A stretch of 64,000 nucleotides of DNA from Cepaea nemoralis (lineage: Eukaryota; Mollusca; Gastropoda; Stylommatophora; Helicidae): NCBI GenBank assembly GCA_014155875.1, contig JACEFZ010026897.1, positions 35,182-99,181 of the forward strand, written 5' to 3'. Below, piece by piece: positions 36,049 through 48,568 of the stretch. Position numbers and translations under genes: made by a program. How positions within the stretch are numbered: the stretch's first letter is position 1; the number at the start of each line of letters is the position of its first letter. Below the pieces are notes generated by a model. The model was given only the letters and a program-made list of their open reading frames with translations. It was not told the DNA's origin and searched no databases.

Positions 36049-36215
36049 TGTTTGCCTGTCTATCGGTCTGTCTACTTGTATTTCTAACTCTCTGCCTATA
36101 TGTCTAATTGCCTGTCTGCCTGCCATGATGTCAGTCTGCCTGGAGTTTGTCTGTCTGCCTATTTGTCTTTCTGCCTATTTGTCCATCTATGGAGATGTCT
36201 GTCTGTCCATCCAAG
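35615..36215. repeat. TCTA/TCTG/CCTG tetranucleotide complex with (AT)n core
   Basis: Tetranucleotide units drift through TCTA, ACCT, TCTG and CTGC. (AT)n runs lie at about 35684-35702 and 35977-36045. Long reading frames here are artefacts. Confidence 0.95.
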
Positions 36216-36635
36216 GAGAATGTTTAGCGTTCTGAAGCCAGAAATGCCTTGTGCTAAACGCTCTGTTTATGCATGCCTAGCGCTGTGTGTGGCCTGGAGA
36301 ACGGCGAATTAATGAACGCCGTCTCTAACGAGAGGTAATGAATGTGTTGAGTCTTACTTCCCTTGAGTGGTCTTGTGAGAAAATCAATGCAACAGAAAAA
36401 AGCTAACGACGATAGAAATTCTAGAAAATCCCTCACAACAAGTTATAGCTGCCTGTGGGGGACCCTTAAGACCATTGTCATAACGTGTGGAAATAAATTC
36501 ATTTGTATTGATCGGTATTTAAATAAAAATGACGGGAAAGTAATAGAAATCAGCGCTTGTGTGTTATCGGGGCCCAGACGGGACGCTAAAGATAGTAACA
36601 CTGTTACGGAACAGGCGCATAGAAAACTGATCGTC

Positions 36636-36637
<2 letters not shown>
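36216..36637. other. Unassigned
   Basis: No gene or repeat recognised. Confidence 0.35.
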
Positions 36638-36666
<29 letters not shown>

Positions 36667-36735
36667 AAGAAGAAGAAGAAGAAGGAGGAGGAGGAGGAGG
36701 AGGAGGAGGAGGAGGAGGAGGAGGAGGCGGAGGAT
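36638..36735. repeat. (GAA)n then (GGA)n tract
   Basis: Pure purine on the plus strand for about 95 bp. Confidence 0.97.
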
Positions 36736-36799
36736 GAACTTTGTACTCTACTTAGCATGTCGTTAGAGAACGAAATAGTTGCATGTTAAAGCTGGCAGG

Positions 36800-37400
36800 G
36801 GCAGTTAAAAGATACCTAATATCTAACTGTATGTTGTCACGTGAAAGATATGTGAGTTCCATTTGTATGTTGTCACATGAAAGATACGTGACCTCCATCT
36901 GTATGTTGTCACATGAAATATAAGTGAGCTCCATCTGTATGTTGTCACATGAAAGATAAGTGAGCTCCATTTGTATGTTGTCATATGAAAGATACGTGAC
37001 CTCCATCTGTAAGCTGTCTCATGAAAGATACGTGATCTTCATCTATATATTGTCACGACATATACGTGATCTCTATATGTATGTTGCCACATGAAAGATA
37101 CCTGATCTCCATCTGTATGTTTTCACATGAAAGATACCTGATATCCATCTGTATGTTATCACGTGAAAGATATGTGATCTCAATCTGTATGTTATCACGT
37201 GAAAGATATGTGATCTCCATCTGTATGTTATCACATGAAAGATATGTGACCTCCATCTGTATGTTGTCACATCAAAGATACGTAACCTCCATCTGTATGT
37301 TATCACATGAAATATATGTGAGCTCCATCTGTATGATGTCACATGAAAGATACGTGAGCTCAAATTTGTATGTTGTCATATGAAAGATACGTGATCTCAA
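36800..37400. repeat. 36-bp minisatellite, about 16 units
   Basis: The unit is CTGTATGTTGTCACATGAAA GATACGTGAGCTCCAT. Because 36 is a multiple of 3, frames on both strands stay open (for example MEVTYLSCDNIQ on the minus strand). TTGTCA/TTATCA and GACC/GAGC/GATC variants mark subtypes. Confidence 0.95.
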
Positions 37401-37591
37401 AGTATGTGCTTTAATTTGTTTCCTGGTGTCGTCCGATAAGCTCTCACAATTCTTTAACCTTTGCATTGCTATTATCATTTCTTCGTGCTACATTTCGTGC
37501 TGCATTTCTTTAATTGTTACTGATACATTTTCTCTCTCTAATTTAATTTATCTATAGAATGTCATGTTTCGTGTCTCAGCGTGTGTATTGT

Positions 37592-40500
37592 AATACTTCC
37601 AGTGCCCTGTAATACTTTCAGTGTTTTGTAATACTTTCAGTACCTTATAATACTTTCAGTGCATTGTAATACTTTCAGTGCCTTGTAATACTTTCAGTAT
37701 CTTATAATACTTTCAGTGCCTTGTAATACTTTCAGTATCTTATAATACTTTCAGTGTCTTGGAATACTTTCAGTATCTTGTAATACTTTCAGTGTCTTGT
37801 AATTCTTTCAGTGTCTTATAATACTTTCAGTGCCCTGTAATACTTTCAATGTATTGTAATACTTTAAGTTCCTTGTAATACTTTCAGTATCTTGTAATAC
37901 TTTCTGTGTATTGTAATACTTTCAGTGGTTTATAATACTTCCAGTGCCTTGTAATACTTTCAGTGCCTTGTAATACTTTCGGTGTATTGTAATACTTTCA
38001 GTATCTTATAATACTTTCAGTGCCTTGTATACTTTCGGTGTCTTGTAATACTTTCAGTGCCTTGTATACTTTCAGTGCCTTGTAATAGTTTCAGTGCCTT
38101 GTAATACTTTCAGTATCTTATAATACTTTTAGTATCTTGTAATACTTTCATTACAATTATCTCGGAACAGTCATAACATCTGATGGCAGATGCCTTGAAG
38201 AGATTAGAACAAGAATCGCCATTGCGAAAGTAGCCTTTAGCAAGATGAACAACATTCTGACCAATAAAATGATGTCAATTGAAACGAGAAAAAGAGTGTT
38301 GAGGAGATACATAGAGCCTGTTCTTTTGTATGGATGTGAAACTTGGACAATGTGCAGTCAAGCAGAAAAACATCTGATGGCTGCAGAAATGTGGTTTCTG
38401 AGGAAAATGCAAAGAATACCATGGACAGATAGAAAAACCAATGACCAAGTACTACAAGAGACAAATGAAAATCGTAGATTGATTAGAGAAATTAGACGTA
38501 GACAGTCAAAATTTTTTGGACATGTTATGAGAAGAAATGGACTGGAGAACTTAGTGACAGCTGGCAAGATCGAAGGGAACAGACCAAGAGGAAGACCGAG
38601 AGGAAAATACCTGGATGGCTTGGCCACATGGCATGGACGAGACAGGAACACTGAGCTGATCTACGACTCTGGTGATCGAGTGAAATGGCGAATCATGACC
38701 GCCCACGCTTTCCGGCATGGCACATGATTGATTGATTGAATACTTTCATTATCTTGTAATACTTTCAGTGCATTGTAATACTTTCAGTGCCCTGTAATAC
38801 TTTCGGTGTATTGTAATACTTTCAATGCCTTGTAATACTTTCAGTATCTTGTAATACTTTCAGTGCCCTGTAATACTTTCAGTGTCTTGTAATACTTTCA
38901 GTGTCTTGTAATACTTTCAGTGTCTTGTTATACTTTCAGTGTCTTGTAATACTTTCAGTGTCTTTTAATACTTTAAGTGTCTTGTAATACTTTCAGTGTC
39001 TTGTAATACTTTCAGTGCCTTGTAATACTTTCAGTGTCTTGTAATACTTTCAGTGCCTTGTAATACTTTTAGTATCTTATAATACTTTCACTGTCTTGTA
39101 ATGCTTTCAGTCTCTTGTAATACTTTCACTGTCTTGTAATATTTTCAGTGTCTTGTAATACTTTCAGTGTCTTGTAATACTTTCAGTATCTTATAATACT
39201 TTCAGTGTCTTGTAATACTTTCAGTGTCATATGTTATACTTACAGTGCTTATAATACTTTCAATGCCTTGTAATACTTTCAGTGTCTTGTAATACTTTCA
39301 GTGCCTTGTAATACTTTCAGTGTCTTGTAATACTTTTAGTATCTTATAATACTTTCACTGTCTTATAATACTTTCAGTGTCTTGTAATACTTTCACTGTC
39401 GTGTAATACTTTCAGTGTTTTGTATCATATAATACTTTCAGTGTATTATAATACTTTCAGTATCTTGTAATACTTGCAGTGCCTTGTAATACTTTCAGTA
39501 TCTTGTAATACTTTCAGTACCTTGTAATACTTTCAGTGTCTTGTAATACTTTCAGTAACTTGTAATACTTTCAGTATCTTGTAATACTTTCAGTTTCTTG
39601 TAATACTTTCAGTGTCTTGTAATACTTTCAGTCTCTTGTAATACTTTCAGTATCTTATAATACTTTCAGTGTCTTGTAATACTTTCAGTGCCTTGTAATA
39701 CTTTCATTGTCTTGTAATACTTTCAGTAACTTTTAATACTTTCAGTATCTTGTAATACTTTCAGTAACTAGTAATACTTTCAGTATCTTGTAATAGTTTC
39801 AGTGTCTTGTAATTCTTTCAGTGTCTTATAATACTTTCAGTGCCCTGTAATACTTTCAATGTATTGTAATACTTTAAGTGCCTTGTAATACTTTCAGTAT
39901 CTTGCAATACTTTCTGTGTATTGTAATACTTTCAGTGGCTTATAATACTTCCAGTGCCTTGTAATACTTTCAGTGCCTTGTAATACTTTCGGTGTATTGT
40001 AATACTTTCAGTATCTTATAATACTTTCAGTGTCTTGTATACTTTCGGTGTCTTGTAATACTTTCAGTGCCTTGTATACTTTCAGTGCCTTGTAATACTT
40101 TCAGTGCCTTGTAATACTTTCAGTATCTTATAATACTTTTAGTATCTTGTAATACTTTCATTATCTTGTAATACTTTCAGTGCATTGTAATACTTTCAGT
40201 GCCCTGTAATACTTTCGGTGTATTGTAATACTTTCAATGCCTTGTAATACTTTCAGTATCTTGTAATACTTTCAGTGTCTTGTAATACTTTCAGTGTCTT
40301 GTAATACTTTCAGTGTCTTGTTATACTTTAAGTGTCTTGTAATACTTTCAGTGTCTTGTAATACTTTAAGTGTCTTGTAATACTTTCAGTGTCTTGTAAT
40401 ACTTTCAGTGCCTTGTAATACTTTCAGTGTCTTGTAATACTTTCAGTATCTTATAATACTTTCAGTGTCTTGTAATACTTTCAGTGTCATATGTAATACT

Positions 40501-41065
40501 TTCAGTGCCTTATAATACTTTCAATGCCTTGTAATACTTTCAGTGTCTTGTAATACTTTTAGTATCTTATAATACTTTCACTGTCTTATAATACTTTCAG
40601 TGTCTTGTAATACTTTCACTGTCTTGTAATACTTTCAGTGTTTTGTAATACTTTCAGTGTCTTGTAATACTTTCAGTATCATATAATACTTTCAGTGTAT
40701 TATAATACTTTCAGTATCTTGTAATACTTGCAGTGCCTTGTAATACTTTCAGTATCTTGTAATACTTTCAGTGTCTTGTAATACTTTCAGTATCTTGTAA
40801 TACTTACAGTTTCTTGTAATACTTTCAGTGTGTTGTAATACTTTCAGTCTCTTGTAATACTTTTAGTATCTTATAATACTTTCAGTGTCTTGTAATACTT
40901 TCAGTGTCTTGTAATACTTTCAGTGTCTTGTAATACTTTCAGTGACTTTTAATACTTTCAGTATCTTGTAATAGTTTCAGTGTCTTGAAATACTTTCAGT
41001 GTCTTGTAATACTTTCAGTGTCTTGTAATACTTTCAGTCTCGTGTACTACTTTCAGTGTTTTGTA
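37592..41065. repeat. 19-bp minisatellite, about 150 units, with block-scale duplication
   Basis: The unit is TGTCTTGTAATACTTTCAG, with TGCC, TATC and TGTA variants at its start. A block starting near 37780 is repeated starting near 39781. They share rare variants in the same order: AATTCTTTCAG, ACTTTAAGT, TTTCTGTG, TAATACTTCCAG, two short CTTGTATACTTTC units, and CATATGT. The first block contains a LINE-A insertion (38153-38738); the second does not. No gene lies inside. Confidence 0.97.
38153..38738 (+). mobile_element. LINE-A 3' fragment inserted in the 19-bp array
   Basis: The 12-bp flanks AATACTTTCATT are identical (38141-38152, 38739-38750). The undisturbed site is at 40151-40162 in the duplicate block. 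It encodes the RT C-terminus in one open frame (38245-38727): IETRKRVLRRYIEPVLLYGC, QAEKHLMAAEMWFLRKMQRI, RRNGLENLVTAGKIEGNRPR, GRPRGKYLDGLATWHGRDR. It ends CATGATTGATTGATTG, the same tail as the copy at 89. It is less decayed than the 89-2425 copy in the shared part. Confidence 0.95.
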
Positions 41066-41069
41066 ATAT

Positions 41070-41570
41070 GTTTGACTTTCAGTCTGTGCATGCTGTATTT
41101 TCCTTTCTTTAAACAATACTTTTTGTTTTGTTTCGAAGGGTCTCTTTGTTATGTTGTTATTATTATAACTGTTCGTTATACATGTGTAAGATCATAGTCT
41201 ATCCTCTTTGCTGAACATAGCCATTGCCTTGGAATGTATTCAGTGATTTCGTTATGTTTTGCTGCATGAGTGTCAATTTCTTCTATTTGCAGCATGACAA
41301 TATTTTCGTTTGATAAAAAGACACTTTTGTCTTGAAAAGTGTTCAGTATTCGTTATATATTGCTGAAATAATGTCAGAGTGTCTTCGTTATATATTAGCA
41401 GTATAACAACCTTTTTCGTTTGATAAAAAGACGCTTTTGTCTTGAAAAGTATGATTTCTCTTTATGTGTTTGCGACAACCAACCCTGTTTAATAAAAAGA
41501 CACTTGAGTGTCTTCGTTATGTATTTGCATGATCACAAACTATCCTATTTAGTAGGGGGGAGGGGGATAT
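41070..41570. repeat. Imperfect repeat of about 100-115 bp, 3-4 units
   Basis: The recurring text is TTCGTTTGATAAAAAGACAC TTTTGTCTTGAAAAGT, found at 41308, 41418 and (shortened) 41490. The part ACTTTTGTCTTGAAAAGT can form a small hairpin. Confidence 0.75.
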
Positions 41571-41689
41571 ACGGTTGCCTTGAACAGTGCCGTGTGAACT
41601 CGATACACATTGTGTTGGATCAGTCTCTACTCTAATTATGTAAAAGTAAAATAAACATAAGCTGAACAGTGCATAAATGACTTTGAATA

Positions 41690-42040
41690 TAAATGTTATA
41701 GACGGGTTCTAAGAATATCTTGGGTAAAGAAAAGATCAAATTAATTGATACGACAAGAGTTAAATGTTAAAAAAGGTTGGCTACTAAAGAGAATAAAACA
41801 AAGAACATCGAATTATTTCCGTCACTTGAAACGTGGAGAGAACAATAATGGAAAAGGAAGTATATCCCCGGGAAGAGGGGAAGAGGAAGGTCAAAGAGAA
41901 GTTGGGTGCAGGATGTGGGGGATGATCTCCAGATGGGTGTATCGGACGCCGGACATCTTGCTTATGACCAGAAGTTTTTCGGAAGTTTGTTATGGGAGCG
42001 AGGTTATGCAAAGGACATGCTACAGATAAAATGAATGAAA
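41690..42040 (+). mobile_element. LINE-D 3' fragment
   Basis: The plus strand reads RQELNVKKGWLLKRIKQRTS, then SISPGRGEEEGQREVGCRMW (frame-shifted from GRGRPKRGW-type). It is the same family as 6190-6470. Confidence 0.75.
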
Positions 42041-42089
42041 ATAAGTAAAGATCTTTTTACACGCCGTTTGACATATTGACCACATTGTG

Positions 42090-42300
42090 CTGGGCCCATA
42101 TTTCTATAGACCAGTCACACTCGATGGGTCATGTGACCAATGTCACACCGGCAGTCTTGATTTCCCAAAACATTTTCTGGTACCCTTTTTATAAAAGTTG
42201 GACCTGAGACCCCAGTAATTTTTGTTATTCCCCTTTGGTAGTCGAACCTTTGACCACTGATCAGGCAGGCTAGGGTGCTGGTCGGGACGCTACCTCAGCT
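42090..42300 (-). mobile_element. SINE-F-like element
   Basis: TTCTATAGACCAGTCACACT CGATGGGTCATGTGACCAAT, then TTCTGGTACCC and a minus-strand tRNA-like head (GTCAAAGGTTCGACTACC). Similar text is at 10690-10780 and 5590-5760. Confidence 0.55.
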
Positions 42301-42940
42301 CCCAGTCTAACTATGTGGAAACGTAATTATGAAAATGCTGCTGGAGAACCAAAGTTGGGAACCACTGAAAATGAATTATATGTCGATCCTCGTTGTTATA
42401 ATGAAAAGATTTAATTACCTAAATCAATACCGCGTAGAAATAATTACACGTAGGGAATTATCTTTTTCTGAGCGTTGGAACATGTCCACATTATGTTTAC
42501 AAATAACAAATTATGTATGAAAGCATGGGCGTAACATATTCCCCAACCCTCAGATGGCGCCATCTCTCTATCACCAGAGATCAGTTATAAGGGGGGGGGG
42601 GGGGCATTTTGATAATTGTAGCCTGGCAATCCGTGATAAATGGGCGCTTTGATGTCAGCTTTATCGATTCATGTTTGGCCCATTCTCGATGGTGTTTGCT
42701 GGCAGCAGCGTGTAAGTGCTCAACTCTGAGTGCACCATTTGGAATGGTGTGCATTTCCAAACACAAAATTCACAGGCCATCTCAAAGACTGGCAAGCGAG
42801 AGATATGTTTTTCTTGTATACATACAACTTTCATTTCTATTAACATTTCCAGAATTGTTTACTTAAAATACCCAGAAAGTTTAACATCTGGGAACCTATA
42901 AGAGTAATGACATAACATAAGAACATAGTTCATGGGTACT
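42301..42940. other. Unassigned
   Basis: No gene recognised. A G-run of about 16 is at 42590-42605. Confidence 0.35.
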
Positions 42941-43690
42941 GGCTAGTACCAGGACTTAGAACCTGGTGAGGAGTGGGTACAAGTGCCAATAAATTTCTGT
43001 CCGTCCTTTTCAGTTTGCATCCAACTAGACAGAAAATGCAGACAAGACATTCCGGCTGCTGTGAAGGCAGAAGAAGTACAGCCTTTGATCTCCGAGAATT
43101 CTTTAGAGGGTGATGCTGTCATTTATACAGATGGGTCGGTCGGTCGACGCGAGAGAAGTTGATGGGCCTTTGCGGCTCAGGCTGGAGGGAGAATTGTGAC
43201 GGAATTATGGGATTTATGGGAATTATCGGGTATGTTTCCTTAGTGACTCAATAAGTATGCTCAGGAAGATATAGATGGGGTGGATGCGAAGACATTGGGT
43301 GTTTTCTCCGGAGCCGTCACGGCTGGCAGATATTAGTTTCATTTTTGTACCAGGGCATGCGGGTGTACAAGGAAATGTGCAGGCTGAAAGGCTTGCAGAT
43401 AAGGCTACTGTAGGGGGCTGACGAGTCATGGACCAGGTTGATATACTGAACACTCTACGAGAAGAAAGTCTGCGAGAACCAAGTGATGATTATGAATCTA
43501 CATCCATGGTCAGACTGCAAAGAAGAGCAACTTAAAAGGGTGTGGCCAAACAAGAACACTATGCAGGAAGCCAATGAAGATTAATAAACAAAGAACTGGT
43601 GTCGTTAGCCGCTACACGCTGTGGGATTTACTGAGGAGGGGATCTGAGCACTTCGATGTGCAATTAGGATGATCTGTTGACTGAATAAAC
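42940..43690 (+). mobile_element. I-type LINE 3' part, heavily decayed
   Basis: Frameshifted RNase H traces on the plus strand: VIYTDGSVGRRE (about 43115), FVPGHAGVQGN (about 43340). The family 3' end follows (REPSDDYESTSMVRLQRRAT, HYAGSQ.RLINKQRTGVVSR), ending CGATGTGCAATTAGGATGAT CTGTTGACTGA. It is the same subfamily as 55610-56770. Confidence 0.82.
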
Positions 43691-43789
43691 GACTAGTACC
43701 AACAGGCGTTAACGGCAAGAAACAGAGATCGTGGGACAGGTTGACACAGGAAACATCGAAACACTTATTGGTCAGCATGACATAATGGA

Positions 43790-43930
43790 TAAGAGCGCTC
43801 GTACTTAAACATACGCTGCGCTGATGCCAAGGTAGCGGGTTCAACCCCTACACCGGTCAGTTGGACTAAATGTTGTCTTCTCGTCTTTGGCTTGGGAACG
43901 TTCACCAACCCAGTGCCGACTGTCTATAAA
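43790..43930 (+). mobile_element. SINE-F-like, tRNA-like head
   Basis: GAGCGCTCGTACTTAAACAT, then GCTGATGCCAAGGTAGCGGG TTCAACCCC (B box), ACCGGTCAGTTGGACTAAAT. It is complementary to 22740-22820. Confidence 0.6.
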
Positions 43931-44109
43931 ATATGGTTGTAGCATCATGTACACTCAAGCGTGAACAACGGTCCTCAATTTACTTTCCCAAAATGTATAT
44001 TTTCCGATAGCATTTTTGTTGATATATTTTTAGAAGGCCTTGCTTGTCAGGTCGTCTCACATTTAATGAGGCGAGTCGCCTTTTTTGTTTTGTTCAGCCT
44101 CACTTGTGA

Positions 44110-44300
44110 GGCCTTATTGCGGTAAATCTACGGTTAGTGAAGAATATAAGGACATTTTCGGTAAATGAAGAATTAAAGGACACCTACGGTAAATGAAGAA
44201 TATAAGGACATCCACAGTCAATGAAGAATATAAGGAAATCTACAGTAAATACCGAATATGAGAAAATCTATGGTCATTAACGCATATGAAGAAATAGAAT
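44110..44300. repeat. 27-28-bp repeat, about 6 imperfect units
   Basis: The unit is GGTAAATGAAGAATATAAGG ACATCTAC. Confidence 0.85.
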
Positions 44301-44494
44301 TTAGATAACAATTATAATGAAACTTATTGTTAATGACGATCATAGGCAACTGTAAGACAGAAAACTCTGATCTAGGACACTATATATAATAAACTGTGAA
44401 TGTAATGAAATTGTGTCCATCGTAGATTTTCGAACACTGAAATATTACCTTGGTGTTTCTATTTCTTATCACACATTTACATAATACTTCTTTC

Positions 44495-44713
44495 ACAATA
44501 TTCTCTCTTCTTCTTCTTCTTCTTCTTCTTCTTCTTCTTCTTCTTCTTCTTCTTCTTCTTCTTCTTCTTCTTCTTCTTCTTCTTCTGCTTCTTCTTCTTC
44601 TTCTTCTTCTTCTTCTTCTTCTTCTTCTTCTTCTTCTTCTTCTTCTTCTGCTTCTTCTTCTTCTTCTTCTTCTTCTTCTTCTTCTTCTTCTTCTTCTTCT
44701 TCTTCTTCTTCTA
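44495..44713. repeat. (CTT)n microsatellite, about 72 units
   Basis: Pure CTT except for two CTG units at about 44586 and 44649. Both frames of 200 or more residues over it are artefacts. Confidence 0.98.
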
Positions 44714-45121
44714 CAACATCCGTCCCTCATACCTGTTGTAGCATGGATCCTGAATTCTTTCATACCAAGCCACACAATCTTTTACTATCTTTTAAAGTTT
44801 TGTCCGTGTCTTTCCCCATATTTAACGTATCTGTTTGTATTTTTCTTCGCCGTGCGCGTGTTTGTGTACGTGCGCGCGTTTGTGTGTGTGCTGCAACTAC
44901 TGTCCAGTTATGCTGATAACAGGTCTTATCAATGTTTGCCCTACCCACCGCCAGCAACATCTTCTGACCTCATGATTGACTGGAATTTATCCAGCGACAC
45001 CCACGAACTATACAGATGGCGGATACATCTATCACTCCAACTCAGTGGTTGTAATCTACGAACTATATGAGAGAACTGACACTTCCATATTCCCGCCTTC
45101 TTCCTCTTTCCTTTATGCACC
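44714..45121. other. Unassigned between CTT tracts
   Basis: No gene recognised. Confidence 0.35.
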
Positions 45122-45192
45122 TTTGTCTTCTTCTTCTTCTTCTTCTTCTTCTTCTTCTTCTTCTTCTTCTTCTTCTTCTTCTTCTTCTTCTG
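45122..45192. repeat. (CTT)n microsatellite
   Basis: About 23 units. Confidence 0.97.
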
Positions 45193-45584
45193 CTTGGACG
45201 CGCGTGCCTGAGGTGACAGTGAAGAGGAGGCGAAGACAGCAATGCAGATGGATTCAGGTGATAGATAATTTACACATGACAGCAACAAAGGCCACGTACC
45301 TGGATTATGATACAGAGACGTTTTCTAAAGTGTTTTGACGGAGAGACTGCACAGGACAAACCAGTGGGTGATGATAATGACTAGCATGACGAGGATGATG
45401 ATGTGTCTCGATTATTTGGATGTTTGTTGGGATACAGGGATTCTGATGTGCCGGGGTGAGAGTTTATAATGATCAAATTCCTTCTTTGTCACGACATGGT
45501 CTGCCTTGCGCTCGCGAGTATTTGTGGCATTTTGGGGAAATACTAGTCTTTGGGAAATTATGGGTAAACTAAACTGTGGGATAT
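45193..45584. other. Unassigned
   Basis: No gene recognised. The sequence leads into the 28-bp array with degenerate units from about 45560. Confidence 0.35.
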
Positions 45585-47500
45585 CCTGGACAGAAACGTC
45601 TGTGGGGAATACTGTGTAGTCAATAGTCTGTAGGACATCTGGGCAGACACTATCCTATAGACCACCCTGGGCAGACACTAGTCTATAGAATGCCCTGGGC
45701 AGACAATAGTCTATAGAATCCCGTGGGCAGACAATAGTTTATAGAACGCCCTGGGCAGACACTAGTCTATAGAATCCCCTGGGCAGACAATAGTTTATAG
45801 AACGCCCTGGGCAGACACTATCCTATAGAATCCCCTGGGAAGACAATAGTTTATAGAATGCCCTGGGCAGACACTAGTCTATAGAATCCCCTGGGCAGAC
45901 AATAGTTTATAGAACGCCCTGGGCAGACACTAGTCTATAGAATCCCCTGGGCAGACAATAGTTTATAGAACGCCCTGGGCAGACAATAGTTTATGGAACG
46001 CCCTGGGCAGACAATAGTCTATAGAACGCCCTGGGCAGACAATAGTCTATAAAAACCTCTGGGCAAACAATAGTCTATAGAATCCCCTGGGCAGACAATA
46101 GTTTATAGAACGCCCTGTGCAGACATTGGTCTATAGAACACTCTGGGCAGACATTGGTCTATAGAACACTCTGGGCAGACATTGGTCTATAGAACGCCCT
46201 GGGCAGACACTAGTCTATAGCCCATCCTGGGTAGACACTAGTCTATAACACATCCTGGGCAGACACTAGTCTATAGCACATCCTGGGTAGACACTAGTCT
46301 ATAGCACATCCTGGGTAGACACTAGTCTATAGCACATCTTGGGCAGACACTAGTCTATAGCACATTCTGGGTAGACACTAGTCTATAGCACACCCTGGGT
46401 AGACACTAGTCTATAGCACACCCTGGGCAGACACTAGTCTATAGCACATCCTGGGCAGACACTAGTCTATAGCACGCTCTGGGTAGACACTAGTCTATAG
46501 CACATCCTGGGCAGACACTAGTCTATAGAACACTCTGGGTAGACACTAGTCTATAGCACATCCTGGGCATACACTAGTCTATAGCACATCCTGGGAAGAC
46601 ACTAGTCTATAGCACGTCCTGGGTAGACACTAGTCTATAGCACGCTCTGGGTAGACACTAGTCTATAGCACACCCTGGGCAGACACTAGTCTATAGCACA
46701 CTCTGGGTAGACACTAGTCTATAGCACGTCCTGGGTAGACACTAGTCTATAGCACACCCTGGGCAGACACTAGTCTATAGCACGCTCTGGGTAGACACTA
46801 GTCTATAGCACACCCTGGGCAGACACTAGTCTATAGCACGTCCTGGGCAGACACTAGTCTATAGCACGTCCTGGGTAGGCACTAGTCTATAGCACGTCCT
46901 GGGTAGACACTAGTCTATAGCACGTCCTGGGCAGACACTAGTCTATAGCACACTCTGGGCTGACACTAGTCTATAGCACGCTCTGGGTAGACACTAGTCT
47001 ATAGCACACCCTGTGCAGACACTAGTCTATAGCACACTCTGGGTAGACACTAATCCATAGCACATCCTGGGTAGACACTAGTCTATAGCACATCCTGGGC
47101 AGACACTAGTCTATAGCACGTCCGGGGTAGACACTAGTCTATAGCACACTCTGGGCAAACACTAGTCTATAGAACACCCTGGGCAGACACTAGTCTATAG
47201 CACATCCTGGGCAGACACTAGTCTATAGCACATCCTGGGCAGACACTAGTCTATAGCACGTCCTGGGCAGACACTAGTCTATAGAACACTCTGGGTAGAG
47301 ACTAGTCTATAGCACGTCCTGGGCAGACACTAGTCTATAGCACACCCTGGGCAGACACTAGTCTATAGAACACACTGGGCAGACACTAGTCTATAGCACA
47401 CTCTGGGCAGACACTAGTCTATAGCACACCCTGGGCAGACACTAGTCTATAGAACACTCTGGGTAGACACTAGTCTATAGCACACCCTGGGCAGACACTG
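45585..47500. repeat. 28-bp minisatellite, about 68 units
   Basis: The main unit is CTGGGCAGACACTAGTCTAT AGCACATC. The left quarter uses a two-unit pattern (CAGACAATAGTTTATAGAACG, then CAGACACTAGTCTATAGAATC shifted by one unit). The right three quarters use single units with GGGC/GGGT variation. No LINE or SINE interrupts it. Confidence 0.97.
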
Positions 47501-48045
47501 GACTGGCTAGTCTCAGGAAGATCGGCCATTGTATCCGCTGTGATGGGTTTTTCATTCACCGCTTGGATAACTCATGAGCATAGACGGTATGGGTATTTTG
47601 TTTGTCTATCTGTACGGAACCATATTATGACCTCAAATTCGTCAAATAGTGTAGGAGTGAACACATTAATCGGCACAAGCAACACCAACAGCAAGAACAA
47701 TAGCCAGAATGTTCACATGAACTCAGATGTGAAACCCAGAAGACAGGATGTTGGAGAGGGGAACTTGACAACCCTAAGACACGCAGTTCCTTCAGTACAT
47801 GTTTATAATTGCATCAATTTTCTACCCTCAACGCAATTAGCCATTGATTCTCTGGACTGTCGATGGAATATCCCACACTTTTCAGCAATAGCTTGAACCT
47901 ACTGAATTATTTGTGGATGTAAACATGATAAATCAATAGATTGGTTGTGCCATATTAGACAAAAGTGTTATTTGTGGCTGTGTCCTCATATGTACAATAT
48001 GGACAGAGTGACAGAAAGAAAGAATGATAATGAAACAGATAACCG
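47501..48045 (+). other. Unassigned, with one open frame of 117 codons
   Basis: From ATG at 47543 to about 47893: MGFSFTAWITHEHRRYGYFV and so on, with a polar Asn/Ser/Thr-rich middle. No motif is recognised, and there is no splice or codon evidence. It begins at the array edge. I do not call it a gene. Confidence 0.3.
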
Positions 48046-48049
48046 GCAG

Positions 48050-48328
48050 ATAGAGAGACAGGCACGCAGGCAGACTGGAAGGCAGGCAGACAGACAGGCA
48101 GGTATATAAATAGGCAGATAGACGGGCTGACGACCAGACGAAGATATAAAGAGAAATGTAAATGAAAAGACAGACAGATAGGCTGGTAGATATATCGACA
48201 CACATGCAGACAGATAGAACGAAAGAAAGACAAACGAACGAAAGGACGAAAGGGCTGAAGGTATGGATGAATGAATGGATCGATCAATATAAAAAAGATA
48301 GACCGACAGACCGACAGACCGACAGACC

Positions 48329-48400
<72 letters not shown>

Positions 48401-48472
48401 GCAGACAGACAGTCAGACAGACAGACAGACAGACACAGACAGACACACAGACAGACACGCAGACAGACACGC

Positions 48473-48568
<96 letters not shown>

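Noticed and set aside
44380..45070. Poly-Arg and poly-Leu frames of 131-206 codons
   Set aside because: Translation of (CTT)n/(GAA)n and flanks.
45585..47500. CRISPR-like array of 28-bp repeats
   Set aside because: Units abut directly with no unique spacers, and the genome is eukaryotic.
47540..47896. 118-codon plus-strand frame next to the 28-bp array
   Set aside because: No family motif, no splice or conservation evidence. A frame of this length is expected by chance in 64 kb.
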